From NCBI RefSeq assembly GCF_013141725.1, contig NZ_WHNZ01000044.1:1-33167 (forward strand): 33,167 bases of DNA, written 5' to 3'. The notes below the pieces were generated by a model. It had not been told where the DNA came from and did not search any database. It saw nothing but the letters and a program-made list of their open reading frames with translations. Source of the stretch: Paenibacillus planticolens (GTDB lineage: Bacteria > Bacillota > Bacilli > Paenibacillales > NBRC-103111). Below are positions 23,125 through 30,033 of the stretch, in pieces; within the stretch, counting starts at the first letter, position 1; the number at the start of each line of letters is the position of its first letter. A program made the translations under genes and the position numbers.

Positions 23125-23520
23125 AGGAGCTCTGGCTGGGGGGAGACAATACTTCTGCTTAGGAGCTCCTTCTGGTGGGTGATAATACTTGTACTTAAGA
23201 GCTCCCTCTGGTGGGAGACGATACTTCTACTTAGGAGCTCCGTCTGGTGGGTGACATTACTTGGGCTTAGGAGCTCCAATTGGTGGGTGACAATACTTGG
23301 GCTTAGGAGCTCCCTCTGGTGGGAAACAATGCTTGTGCCTAGGAGCTCCGACAGATGGGAGACAATACTTCTACTTAGGGGCTCCGACAGATGGGAGACA
23401 ATACTTCTACTTAGGGGCTCCGACAGATGGGAGACGATACTTCTGCTTAGGGGCTCCGACAGATGGGAGACGATACTTACGCTCAGGAGCTCCGGCTGGT
23501 GGGTGACGATACTTGTCCTC
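23125..23520. repeat. Tandem array 2: 11 units of 36 bp
   Basis: Eleven units, every one exactly 36 bp, start at 23125, 23161, 23197, 23233, 23269, 23305, 23341, 23377, 23413, 23449 and 23485. A degenerate twelfth at 23521 (AGAAACTCCGGACGG) runs into the next repeat element. Units 7-10 share the variant GACAGATGGGAGAC and are almost identical. The consensus is the same as array 1. Several frames stay open throughout on both strands because the period is a multiple of three and the units lack stops. Confidence 0.95.
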
Positions 23521-23531
23521 AGAAACTCCGG

Positions 23532-23711
23532 ACGGACAGCACGGACGTTATTCACCATTTCCAGCCTGAAATGATGGCCAACGGATACCAGAGACGTTAA
23601 ATAGCTGTTTTTGAGCTAATATCCTTTGTTTTCGCCTAATAACGTCTCTCACATCCGTTAGCTCAGCGAAAGCACAACTTCGGCAACAATAACGCCTGTG
23701 GTGTCCGTGAG
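23532..23711. repeat. Four-unit nested inverted-repeat element, CGGA..CGTTATT family
   Basis: Two direct units lie at 23532 (CGGACAGCACGGACGTTATT) and 23580 (AACGGATACCAGAGACGTTA). Two inverted units lie at 23636 (TAACGTCTCTCACATCCGTT) and 23686 (AATAACGCCTGTGGTGTCCG). Pitch is 48-56 bp. Unit 2 pairs with unit 3 (17 of 20) and unit 1 with unit 4 (17 of 20). This is the same layout as the GGGAACT elements at 17453 and 32358. It follows the 36-bp array without a gap and may end transcription of the dehydrogenase gene from the right. Confidence 0.8.
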
Positions 23712-23715
23712 CAAA

Positions 23716-23737
23716 GCAGCAGCAGCAGCAGCAGCAG
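23716..23737. repeat. (GCA)7 microsatellite
   Basis: Seven perfect GCA triplets plus a G lie 57 bp from the end of the Zn-dehydrogenase gene, directly after the nested inverted-repeat element. Confidence 0.95.
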
Positions 23738-23780
23738 TTGCACGCACTTTCCTCAGAGCAGTTGCACGCGCTTTGCCTCA
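23733..23780. repeat. 24-bp direct repeat, two tandem copies
   Basis: AGCAGTTGCACGC-R-CTTT-(G)-CCTCA occurs at 23733-23755 and 23757-23780 with one substitution and one 1-nt indel. The first copy overlaps the end of the GCA tract. Confidence 0.9.
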
Positions 23781-23793
23781 ACTCAGCGCCATA

Positions 23794-24807
23794 CTACAAA
23801 CAAACGATCGCCTTAATTACCTTCGACTCCGGCTTCAGCCAAGTCTCAAACTGGCCGATCATGTCCTCGAAGGATACACGGTGTGTGATGTAGCTCTCAA
23901 TGTCGATGACTCCTGTTTGCATCGCTTCATACACGGTGTCGAAATCATCCATCGTTGCGTTCCGGCTGCCCAGCAGCGTCAGCTCCCGCTTATGAAAATC
24001 AGGATCATGGAACGTGATATCCGCCTTTACGAGGCCAACGTACACAAGCTTGCCGCCATGCGCGACAAGTCCGAAGGAGTCTGTCATAGACCTTGCATTG
24101 CCCGTCGCATCGAAAACCACAGTGGGCATATCGCCGTTCGTGAGCGCAGACAGCTGCTCCTTCGGCTGCTGCAGCGCATTCACGGTATGATCGACGCCCG
24201 CCCACTTGCGGCAAAACGCCAACCGCTCGTCATTGATGTCCATCGCGATGACATTCGCGCCAAACAGCTTCGCCAGGATCATGACGCCGAGTCCGATCGG
24301 CCCCGCTCCAATGACGAGCGCCGTTTCACCCGCGCGAAGCCCTGATCTTCGCACGGCGTGAGCTCCGATGCTAAGCGGCTCCAGCATCGCTGCTTGATCA
24401 AGCGTTAGCCCCGCCGTTTTAATGAGATGGCTGGCAGGTATGGAAACCAGTTCTCTCATTCCTCCATCCATATGCACGCCAAGCACTTTCATATGGGTGC
24501 AGCAGTTCGTACTGCCTTTGCGGCAAGCAATGCACGTTCCGCAGTGCATATACGGAACGACGCTGACCTGGTCGCCAATCTGCAGCCCCGGGACTCCTTC
24601 GCCAACTTCTTCGACATAGCCGGAGAGTTCGTGACCAAGCACGCGCGGATAGCTGAAAAATGGCTGATTCCCTTTATAGGCATGTAAATCCGTCCCGCAG
24701 ATGCCGATCCTTTTGATACGAACGATGGCTTCGCCCGCTTTTACTGCTGGTTCCTGCATCTCAACAAAGGCAAACCGTTCAATCTCCTCACAGACGATCG
24801 CTTTCAT
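23794..24807 (-). CDS. Zinc-dependent medium-chain sugar/polyol dehydrogenase
   Basis: A 337-residue NAD(P)-dependent dehydrogenase of the threonine/sorbitol dehydrogenase group. Catalytic zinc ligands are in RIGICGTDLHAY and VLGHELSGYVEEVG, with Glu in AMLEPLS. Structural zinc cysteines are CGTCIAC and the CC of GSTNCC. The Rossmann motif is VIGAGPIGLGVMILAK, followed by the acidic MDINDER favouring NAD. The substrate is unknown; the neighbours suggest a sugar or sugar acid. The ATG at 24807 has AGGGAGGG just upstream, and a TTG seven codons earlier would put that site inside the gene. It is the third gene of the operon, 11 bp after the aldo/keto reductase. The 3' end lies beside the repeat region, with no simple terminator. 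Confidence 0.88.
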   Translation of the reverse strand: MKAIVCEEIERFAFVEMQEPAVKAGEAIVRIKRIGICGTDLHAYKGNQPFFSYPRVLGHELSGYVEEVGEGVPGLQIGDQVSVVPYMHCGTCIACRKGSTNCCTHMKVLGVHMDGGMRELVSIPASHLIKTAGLTLDQAAMLEPLSIGAHAVRRSGLRAGETALVIGAGPIGLGVMILAKLFGANVIAMDINDERLAFCRKWAGVDHTVNALQQPKEQLSALTNGDMPTVVFDATGNARSMTDSFGLVAHGGKLVYVGLVKADITFHDPDFHKRELTLLGSRNATMDDFDTVYEAMQTGVIDIESYITHRVSFEDMIGQFETWLKPESKVIKAIVCL

Positions 24808-24818
24808 TCTAACCCTCC

Positions 24819-25763
24819 CTATACGCAAGTCTTCTCGTTATATTCAGGTCTTCCGCTAATCCATGACTTGTTGTGGATTGGCTTCAAAATGTCCAACACT
24901 TCTTGCAGCAGCCCGGCATCCATAGGCTCATCCGTCCATGCGATGTTTTTGCGGATGTTCTCCGGACTCGCCGTGCTGACGAGCGTCGTTGGTATCCGCT
25001 CGTTCGCCGTTGCGTATTGCACCGCCAGCTTCGCAATGTCAGCTCCCTGGCTTGCGCAGTACTCGGCAGCTTCCTTGCAGACGCGCTGAATGTCAGCCGG
25101 TGCCGGATGCCAAGAAGCTGCGGGTCTAGTGCTCAGCAGTCCCATCGATAGCGGCGATGCGTTCACCAATCCTACTTCGTGCTGCTCCAACAGCGGTACT
25201 ATGTCCAGCAAGGACGTGTCATTCAGCGCATAGTGACAGTAGGACAGCACAGAATCGAGCTCTTTCACAGCCAGCGACTTCTCAAACACGGACAACGGCA
25301 GTCCGGATACGCCGAAATAACGGATTTTTCCAGATTGCTTCAAGGCATCGAGTGCAGGGAAAGCCCCTTCAACAACCTCATCGAAAGCAGCAAATTCAAT
25401 ATCATGCAAATATAGAATATCGATATAATCCGTATGAAGCCGCTTTAAGCTTTCATCGACGCTGCGGATAATCCGCTCCTTCGAGAAATCGAACTCGGCG
25501 TCACCGTAACGCCCAGCCTTTGTCGTCAAAATAAAGCGATCTCTGTCCAGTTGGGCAATCGCTTTGCCTAATACCGTTTCCGCTTTGGTTAAACCGTAAT
25601 ACGGGGACACATCAATCAGATTAATGCCTAGATCAACAGCCGTATGCACCGTCCGGATGCTTTCTTCCTCGTTCGTTTCACGGAAGAGAGAGCCAAGCGA
25701 AGAGGCCCCGAAGCTCAATACGGAGACGTCCAGCCCTGTTTTGCCCAATTTACGATATTTCAT
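24819..25763 (-). CDS. Aldo/keto reductase (aldose 1-dehydrogenase-like)
   Basis: A 314-residue NAD(P)-dependent aldo/keto reductase. The tetrad is readable: Asp and Tyr in LIDVSPYYGLTKAE, Lys in ILTTKAGRYG and His in ILYLHDIEF. The KYRKLGKTGLDVSVLSFGA start and its combination with a lactonase resemble the L-fucose / D-threo-aldose 1-dehydrogenase group, which oxidises an aldose to the lactone. That specificity is inference from context. The ATG overlaps the lactonase stop codon (ATGA), implying coupled translation. The C-terminus is normal. Confidence 0.87.
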   Translation of the reverse strand: MKYRKLGKTGLDVSVLSFGASSLGSLFRETNEEESIRTVHTAVDLGINLIDVSPYYGLTKAETVLGKAIAQLDRDRFILTTKAGRYGDAEFDFSKERIIRSVDESLKRLHTDYIDILYLHDIEFAAFDEVVEGAFPALDALKQSGKIRYFGVSGLPLSVFEKSLAVKELDSVLSYCHYALNDTSLLDIVPLLEQHEVGLVNASPLSMGLLSTRPAASWHPAPADIQRVCKEAAEYCASQGADIAKLAVQYATANERIPTTLVSTASPENIRKNIAWTDEPMDAGLLQEVLDILKPIHNKSWISGRPEYNEKTCV

Positions 25764-26590
25764 AGTTTATAGAACTCCTTCGCGTTTAGTCCAAATAGAC
25801 GGTCATTGTCGTGTTGAGTCCAAGTTTCCGGCAAGGCGTGCGTCAATACCCCGACAACTTCGTCATAATCTGCCGCTAGCAAGCATACCGGCCAATCGCT
25901 GCCGAATAAGACCCGCTCCGCTCTGAATACTTCCAGAACATGCCGGATATACATCGTAAAATCTTCTTTGACCCAGCTTGTGGGGTTCGCTTCCGTCACC
26001 ATGCCCGAAAGCTTACAGTACACGTTCCGATGCTTGGCGATAGCCGCCATCTGACTTTTCCAAGGCTCGATAGCTCCATCAGCTATCCGCGGCTTCGCGA
26101 TATGATCGATCACCGCCCGCAGCCCCGGGACCTGTTCCAAAAGCTCGATTACCGGCGCTAATTGCTCGGATTTTACAAGCAAATCAACGGGAACGTCCTC
26201 CTCAGCAAAATATCGCAAGGCCTCAACAAAATGAGGCTCCAAGATCCGGTTCGCATCCGGCATTTCTTGAATCATGACTCGGAAGCCCACGTATTTGGGA
26301 TGTTGTTTGAATTTTGCATAGTGGAGAAGGCATTCAGGGTCATTCAAATCGAGCCAGCCTACGACACCTGCAACGGTTTCCGATTCCTCGCTTAAAGACA
26401 GGAGATAGCTTGTTTCTTCTAGGGTTGGCGCTGCTTGAACAACAATCGTCTTATCCAGCTGGTGCTTCTTCAAATAAGGCCATAAATCGCTTGGCAAAAA
26501 ATCACGATACAAGGCCGGCAGCTCCGGACCGATCCATCCGTAGTCGCCCCGATCGATTTTCCAATAATGCTGATGTGCATCTATTCGCAT
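25760..26590 (-). CDS. Amidohydrolase-fold lactonase-like hydrolase (COG3618)
   Basis: A 276-residue TIM-barrel metal-dependent hydrolase. Family motifs are RIDAHQHYWKIDRGDYGWI at the N-terminus (the HxH metal pair), GVVGWLDL, YVGFRVMIQEM, LRAVIDHIAKP, VYCKLSGMVTEA and the catalytic aspartate in RVLFGSDWPVCLL. Members include L-fuconolactonase, L-rhamnonolactonase and related sugar-lactone hydrolases. Followed by an aldose-dehydrogenase-like gene, hydrolysis of an aldonolactone is the simplest reading. The ATG has AAGGAGG upstream. It is the first gene of the operon, divergent from an AraC regulator. Confidence 0.88.
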   Translation of the reverse strand: MRIDAHQHYWKIDRGDYGWIGPELPALYRDFLPSDLWPYLKKHQLDKTIVVQAAPTLEETSYLLSLSEESETVAGVVGWLDLNDPECLLHYAKFKQHPKYVGFRVMIQEMPDANRILEPHFVEALRYFAEEDVPVDLLVKSEQLAPVIELLEQVPGLRAVIDHIAKPRIADGAIEPWKSQMAAIAKHRNVYCKLSGMVTEANPTSWVKEDFTMYIRHVLEVFRAERVLFGSDWPVCLLAADYDEVVGVLTHALPETWTQHDNDRLFGLNAKEFYKL

Positions 26591-26634
26591 GGCATACCTC
26601 CTTATTGATGAGCTGTTTGTTATCGCTTTCTTTC

Positions 26635-26643
26635 ATTTTAACA
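26635..26643 (-). promoter_or_regulatory. Candidate extended -10 promoter of the sugar-oxidation operon
   Basis: On the minus strand TGTTAAAAT (TG-N-TAAAAT) lies about 45 nt before the lactonase start, with no good -35 at 17 nt. This suits an activator-dependent promoter, and the divergent AraC-type regulator is the natural candidate. Confidence 0.4.
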
Positions 26644-26733
26644 GCATCTAACGTATAAGAAATATCGATTTCTAGCATATTTGTACGCTTTTTTGATATC
26701 ATTAGAAGACTCATACTGGGAAGGAGCGGCCTT

Positions 26734-27597
26734 ATGCATCCGGTGCGCAAAATATTCGATACGAACGATGCTTTTCCGTTTTCGTTTGCCTATAAAAATA
26801 CAAAAAGCTCGCAAAGCGAGCTCCCTGACCATTTTCACGACTGGTTTGAAATTGTATATGTATACCGCGGCAAAGGCACCTTCTTCATCGACCATACTTT
26901 TTACGACATGAAGCAGGGCGATCTGTTCCTTATCCCCGGAAATACCATCCACCGGGCCACACCTGACAAGGAAACACCCGTAACGTCTACCGCTGTCTAT
27001 TTTAGTCCCGGCATGATCCAAGCGCCGCAGCTCGGAGATTCGTTCTCTTATTTGCACAGCTTCGAGCATGCAGCAAGGGTTCGCCACTACAAATTGGAGC
27101 TGCTGCTCCCGCAGCGTCAGCATATGGAGCCCCATTTGGAGTCCATCCAGCGTGAGCTCAAGCAGACGAGCCCTGGCCACCGTCAGGCGATTTTCTTGCA
27201 GCTGCTTCAGCTGCTGCTTTTTATACAGCGGGATGTGGGCTCCGGTTCGATGCTGACTGCGGGTGACCCTCTTGTCGGCCCCGTTTGGATGAGAGAAATT
27301 CTGCTTTTTATCGATCAGCATTTCTGCGAGGACATCGGACTTGGTACCCTTTCGAAGCAAGCCTCCGTCTCACCGGCTCATCTCAGCCGCGTCTTTAAAC
27401 AGTTGATTGGCATGAACATCACCGCCTACATCATGACCAAGCGGATCATTCGGGCAAAGCAGCTTCTTGGCGAAAGTGATGTTAATATCCGGCATATCGC
27501 AGAAATGTGCGGCTTCGAAAGCTTGCCCCATTTCCACGCCATGTTCAAAAGGGTACTCGGCGTAACGCCTGCGGCCGCCCGAAAATCAATCAGATAA
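26734..27597 (+). CDS. AraC-family regulator with N-terminal cupin
   Basis: A 287-residue AraC/XylS-type regulator. An N-terminal cupin sugar-sensing domain (about 15-100) carries LPDHFHDWFEIVYVYRGKGT and QGDLFLIPGNTIH. The C-terminal domain (about 185-285) has two helix-turn-helix motifs, LGTLSKQASVSPAHLSRVFK and NIRHIAEMCGFESLPHFHAM, ending VLGVTPAAARKSIR. The ATG has AAGGAG 8 nt upstream. It is divergent from the lactonase operon (143 bp apart), so it probably activates that operon in response to its sugar. It is convergent with the epimerase gene, only 19 bp away. Confidence 0.93.
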   Translation: MHPVRKIFDTNDAFPFSFAYKNTKSSQSELPDHFHDWFEIVYVYRGKGTFFIDHTFYDMKQGDLFLIPGNTIHRATPDKETPVTSTAVYFSPGMIQAPQLGDSFSYLHSFEHAARVRHYKLELLLPQRQHMEPHLESIQRELKQTSPGHRQAIFLQLLQLLLFIQRDVGSGSMLTAGDPLVGPVWMREILLFIDQHFCEDIGLGTLSKQASVSPAHLSRVFKQLIGMNITAYIMTKRIIRAKQLLGESDVNIRHIAEMCGFESLPHFHAMFKRVLGVTPAAARKSIR

Positions 27598-27616
27598 CAG
27601 CGAAAAAAGTATACTT

Positions 27617-28543
27617 TTATCCTACTTGATACTGCGTTTTATAATAGGCAAAAGTTGCTGCCAAGCCGTCCTTCAACGTGAAAACCGGACTCCAACCGAG
27701 AGCGTGAAGCGCTGCGCGGTTATCCAGCCGGCTGTGAACAATATCGCCGGTGCGGGCAGGCCCATAGGACGGGTTGAAACTGCTGCCGCAAATCGAACAC
27801 ATCACCCTCAGAAGATCATTAACACTTGTTTGTTCATTGCAGCTAATATTGTAAATACCGTGGCTGCCTTTGCTCAAGGCAGCTCTATTTGCGCTCACGA
27901 TGTCCTTCACATAGATGAAATCCCGCGTCTGCTCCCCGTCGCCATAAATGACCGGTTGTTTCCCTTCCAAAAGCTTGTCCACAAAGACGGCAACGACCCC
28001 GCCTTCTCCCTTAGGATCTTGCCTTATACCATAGACATTCGCATACCGCAGGATGGTGTAGTCCATGTCATAAAGAGAAGCAAAGCTTTCTATGTAGTGT
28101 TCGGGCGTATGTTTGGAAATGCCATAGAAAGAGAGCGGCTTGACCGGATGGGCTTCATCCACGCTCAAATATTGCGGAGTCCCGTACACTGCAGCAGAGG
28201 AGGCGTAAATCAGTTTCCGGACGCCATACTCCCGGCATTGCTCCAACAGGGCAATCGTCCCCAAAATGTTGATTTTGGCATCCAATAAGGGATTGGCCAG
28301 CGAAGTCTGCACATCGACTTGCGCCGCATGATGAATGACAACTTCCGGGCGCGCAGCCTCGAACACCGCGGAAAGCCCAACTTCAAGTAAATCCCCAAGG
28401 TGAAAAACAGCCCCCGTATTCACATTCACTTTAAAGCCTGTAGACAGGTTATCCAATATATGCACACGATGCCCGGCCTGAACCAAATCATCGACAATAT
28501 GCGATCCAATAAATCCGGCTCCCCCGGTAACTAAAATGTTCAT
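27617..28543 (-). CDS. NAD-dependent sugar epimerase (UDP-glucose 4-epimerase-like)
   Basis: A 308-residue extended short-chain dehydrogenase. The Rossmann motif VTGGAGFIGSHIVDDL is followed by DNLSTG, the catalytic Ser in KLIYASSAAVYGTP and YxxxK in SFYGISKHTPEHY. C-terminal substrate-domain motifs are RYANVYGIRQD and YGDGEQTRDFIYVKDIV. These are typical of GalE-like UDP-hexose 4-epimerases, though the exact nucleotide sugar is not certain. The ATG at 28543 follows GGGGGATG; a start 16 codons upstream is not supported. It stands alone, with no polysaccharide genes adjacent. Confidence 0.88.
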   Translation of the reverse strand: MNILVTGGAGFIGSHIVDDLVQAGHRVHILDNLSTGFKVNVNTGAVFHLGDLLEVGLSAVFEAARPEVVIHHAAQVDVQTSLANPLLDAKINILGTIALLEQCREYGVRKLIYASSAAVYGTPQYLSVDEAHPVKPLSFYGISKHTPEHYIESFASLYDMDYTILRYANVYGIRQDPKGEGGVVAVFVDKLLEGKQPVIYGDGEQTRDFIYVKDIVSANRAALSKGSHGIYNISCNEQTSVNDLLRVMCSICGSSFNPSYGPARTGDIVHSRLDNRAALHALGWSPVFTLKDGLAATFAYYKTQYQVG

Positions 28544-28651
28544 GCAGACATCCCCCCTCCTACTACCGTAAACATCACATAATAGGTTCACTCTACAGTT
28601 TTCCTTTTATTCGACATATTACCATACTTTATTTTACGAAAAAATGGAAAT

Positions 28652-28687
28652 AAAAGCTGCCCAGTTTTTTGAACTTGGCAGCTTTTT
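28652..28687. terminator. Terminator of the glcD-glcF operon
   Basis: The arms AAAAGCTGCC-AGTT and AACT-GGCAGCTTTTT enclose a short loop about 18 nt past the glcF stop codon. A- and T-runs flank both sides, so it could work in either direction. Confidence 0.85.
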
Positions 28688-28704
28688 GAGAGATGGCTGT
28701 TAGG

Positions 28705-30033
28705 TTAATTTTTGAAAACACGATCATATAAAAAGTCGGCAATATGGACGGCTTCCATTTTTCCCTTGCGCCCATGCTTATCGATCCCCAGCTTCATTTG
28801 CAATAAGCAGCCAGGATTGCTCGTCACTAGGTAGCTGGCTTCGGTTGCATTCACGTTGACCATTTTGCCCTCGAGAATTTGGTTGGCCATTTCCGGTTGC
28901 GTCACATTATAAATACCGGCTGATCCGCAGCAAGAGCCCGCGTCCTTCATTTCGACAAAGGTAACGTTGCCTACTTCTTTCAGCAGTTGTCTGGACGGAT
29001 TGCTGCCTTTCATCACATTTCGAAGATGGCAGGAGTCTTGATAGGTCACCCGGGTGGATGCCGTTCCGGCTTGATGATCGGCGAAGCGCAGCGGACGTCC
29101 TTTTTCCACAAGTATGGTCGAAATGTCCTTCACCCGCGCAGCGAACCACCCCGCAGCATCCTTCCACTCCGGCTCATCATGCAGCAAATGATCGTACTCG
29201 ATCAGTATAGCGCCGCAACCGCCTGCATTGGATACAATGTAATCCACTCCGGCTTCTTGGAAAGCGCGGATGTTGTTCTTGGCCAGCATTTTGGCCTGAT
29301 CGCTTTCGCCGCTGTGCGCATGGAGGGCGCCACAGCAGTTCTGCGTCTCCGGAATGACGACATCAAAGCCTGCTTCGGACAGCAGTTTAACGGTTTTGAT
29401 ATTCGTTTCCGTGAACATCACATCCATCAAACAGCCTCTAAACATGCCAACAGTGGCAACTTTTTCTCCTTTGGCCGGGATGAAGGTACCCAGGAGCTGG
29501 GTGATGCCTTTGCCCGAAGCGTCCGGGAGAATTTTCTCCATATCGGACAATTGTTTGGAAAATAAACCGACGACGCCTGTTTTGCGAACGACGGATTGCA
29601 GGCCTGATTTTTTATAAAAATGGAGGCCTGAGCCTAACAGGCGCATTCTTTGCTGCGATGGGAACAGTTCTTTGAACACCATCTTGCGCACGCCGCGTAT
29701 CCACCATCTATGCTGCTTCGTATGGGTTTCAACCGCATCGCGAGCCTGCTCAATTAACTGGCCGTATTTCACATCGGCGGGACAAGCCGGTTCACACGCA
29801 CGGCATCCTAAGCAGTGATTCATCTGATCCTCGAAGGAGATGCCCGGCTCCATTACGCCATCCACGGCTGCTTTCATGAGTGAAATACGCCCGCGAGGGG
29901 ATTCGGCCTCGACACCCGTTTCCTTAAACGTCGGGCAAACCGGAAGGCAAAAACCGCAGCGCATGCAGTTGGTCAATTGATCGTAGTCCAGCTTCTGAAT
30001 CAGCGTTTCCTGAAGCGTTGCTCCTTTAGCCAC
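28705..30033 (-). CDS. glcF: Glycolate oxidase iron-sulfur subunit (GlcF-like)
   Basis: A 442-residue iron-sulfur protein passing electrons from the flavin subunit to the respiratory chain. Two ferredoxin-type 4Fe-4S motifs lie near the N-terminus: NCMRCGFCLPVCP (about 22-34) and HCLGCRACEPACP (about 73-85). Two CCG (heterodisulfide-reductase-like) domains follow: GMFRGCLMDVMF..QNCCGALHAHSG and YQDSCHLRN..GSCCGSAGIYN. It overlaps glcD by 8 bp, showing translational coupling. It is equivalent to Bacillus YsfD; no separate GlcE-like subunit is present. The lactate-oxidase LutA type is shorter and lacks the ferredoxin part, so GlcF is preferred. Confidence 0.92.
   Translation of the reverse strand: MAKGATLQETLIQKLDYDQLTNCMRCGFCLPVCPTFKETGVEAESPRGRISLMKAAVDGVMEPGISFEDQMNHCLGCRACEPACPADVKYGQLIEQARDAVETHTKQHRWWIRGVRKMVFKELFPSQQRMRLLGSGLHFYKKSGLQSVVRKTGVVGLFSKQLSDMEKILPDASGKGITQLLGTFIPAKGEKVATVGMFRGCLMDVMFTETNIKTVKLLSEAGFDVVIPETQNCCGALHAHSGESDQAKMLAKNNIRAFQEAGVDYIVSNAGGCGAILIEYDHLLHDEPEWKDAAGWFAARVKDISTILVEKGRPLRFADHQAGTASTRVTYQDSCHLRNVMKGSNPSRQLLKEVGNVTFVEMKDAGSCCGSAGIYNVTQPEMANQILEGKMVNVNATEASYLVTSNPGCLLQMKLGIDKHGRKGKMEAVHIADFLYDRVFKN

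Noticed and set aside
22296..23520. CRISPR array
   Set aside because: Units are contiguous 36-bp repeats with no variable spacers, and no cas genes are in the window.
23548..23781. Cysteine-rich minus-strand frame of 77 codons
   Set aside because: Its cysteines come from the (GCA)7 tract and its body from the nested inverted repeat. It has no RBS and no homologous features.
22078..23793. Insertion sequence or transposon
   Set aside because: There is no transposase or remnant, and no terminal inverted repeats or target duplication bounding the region could be found by eye.
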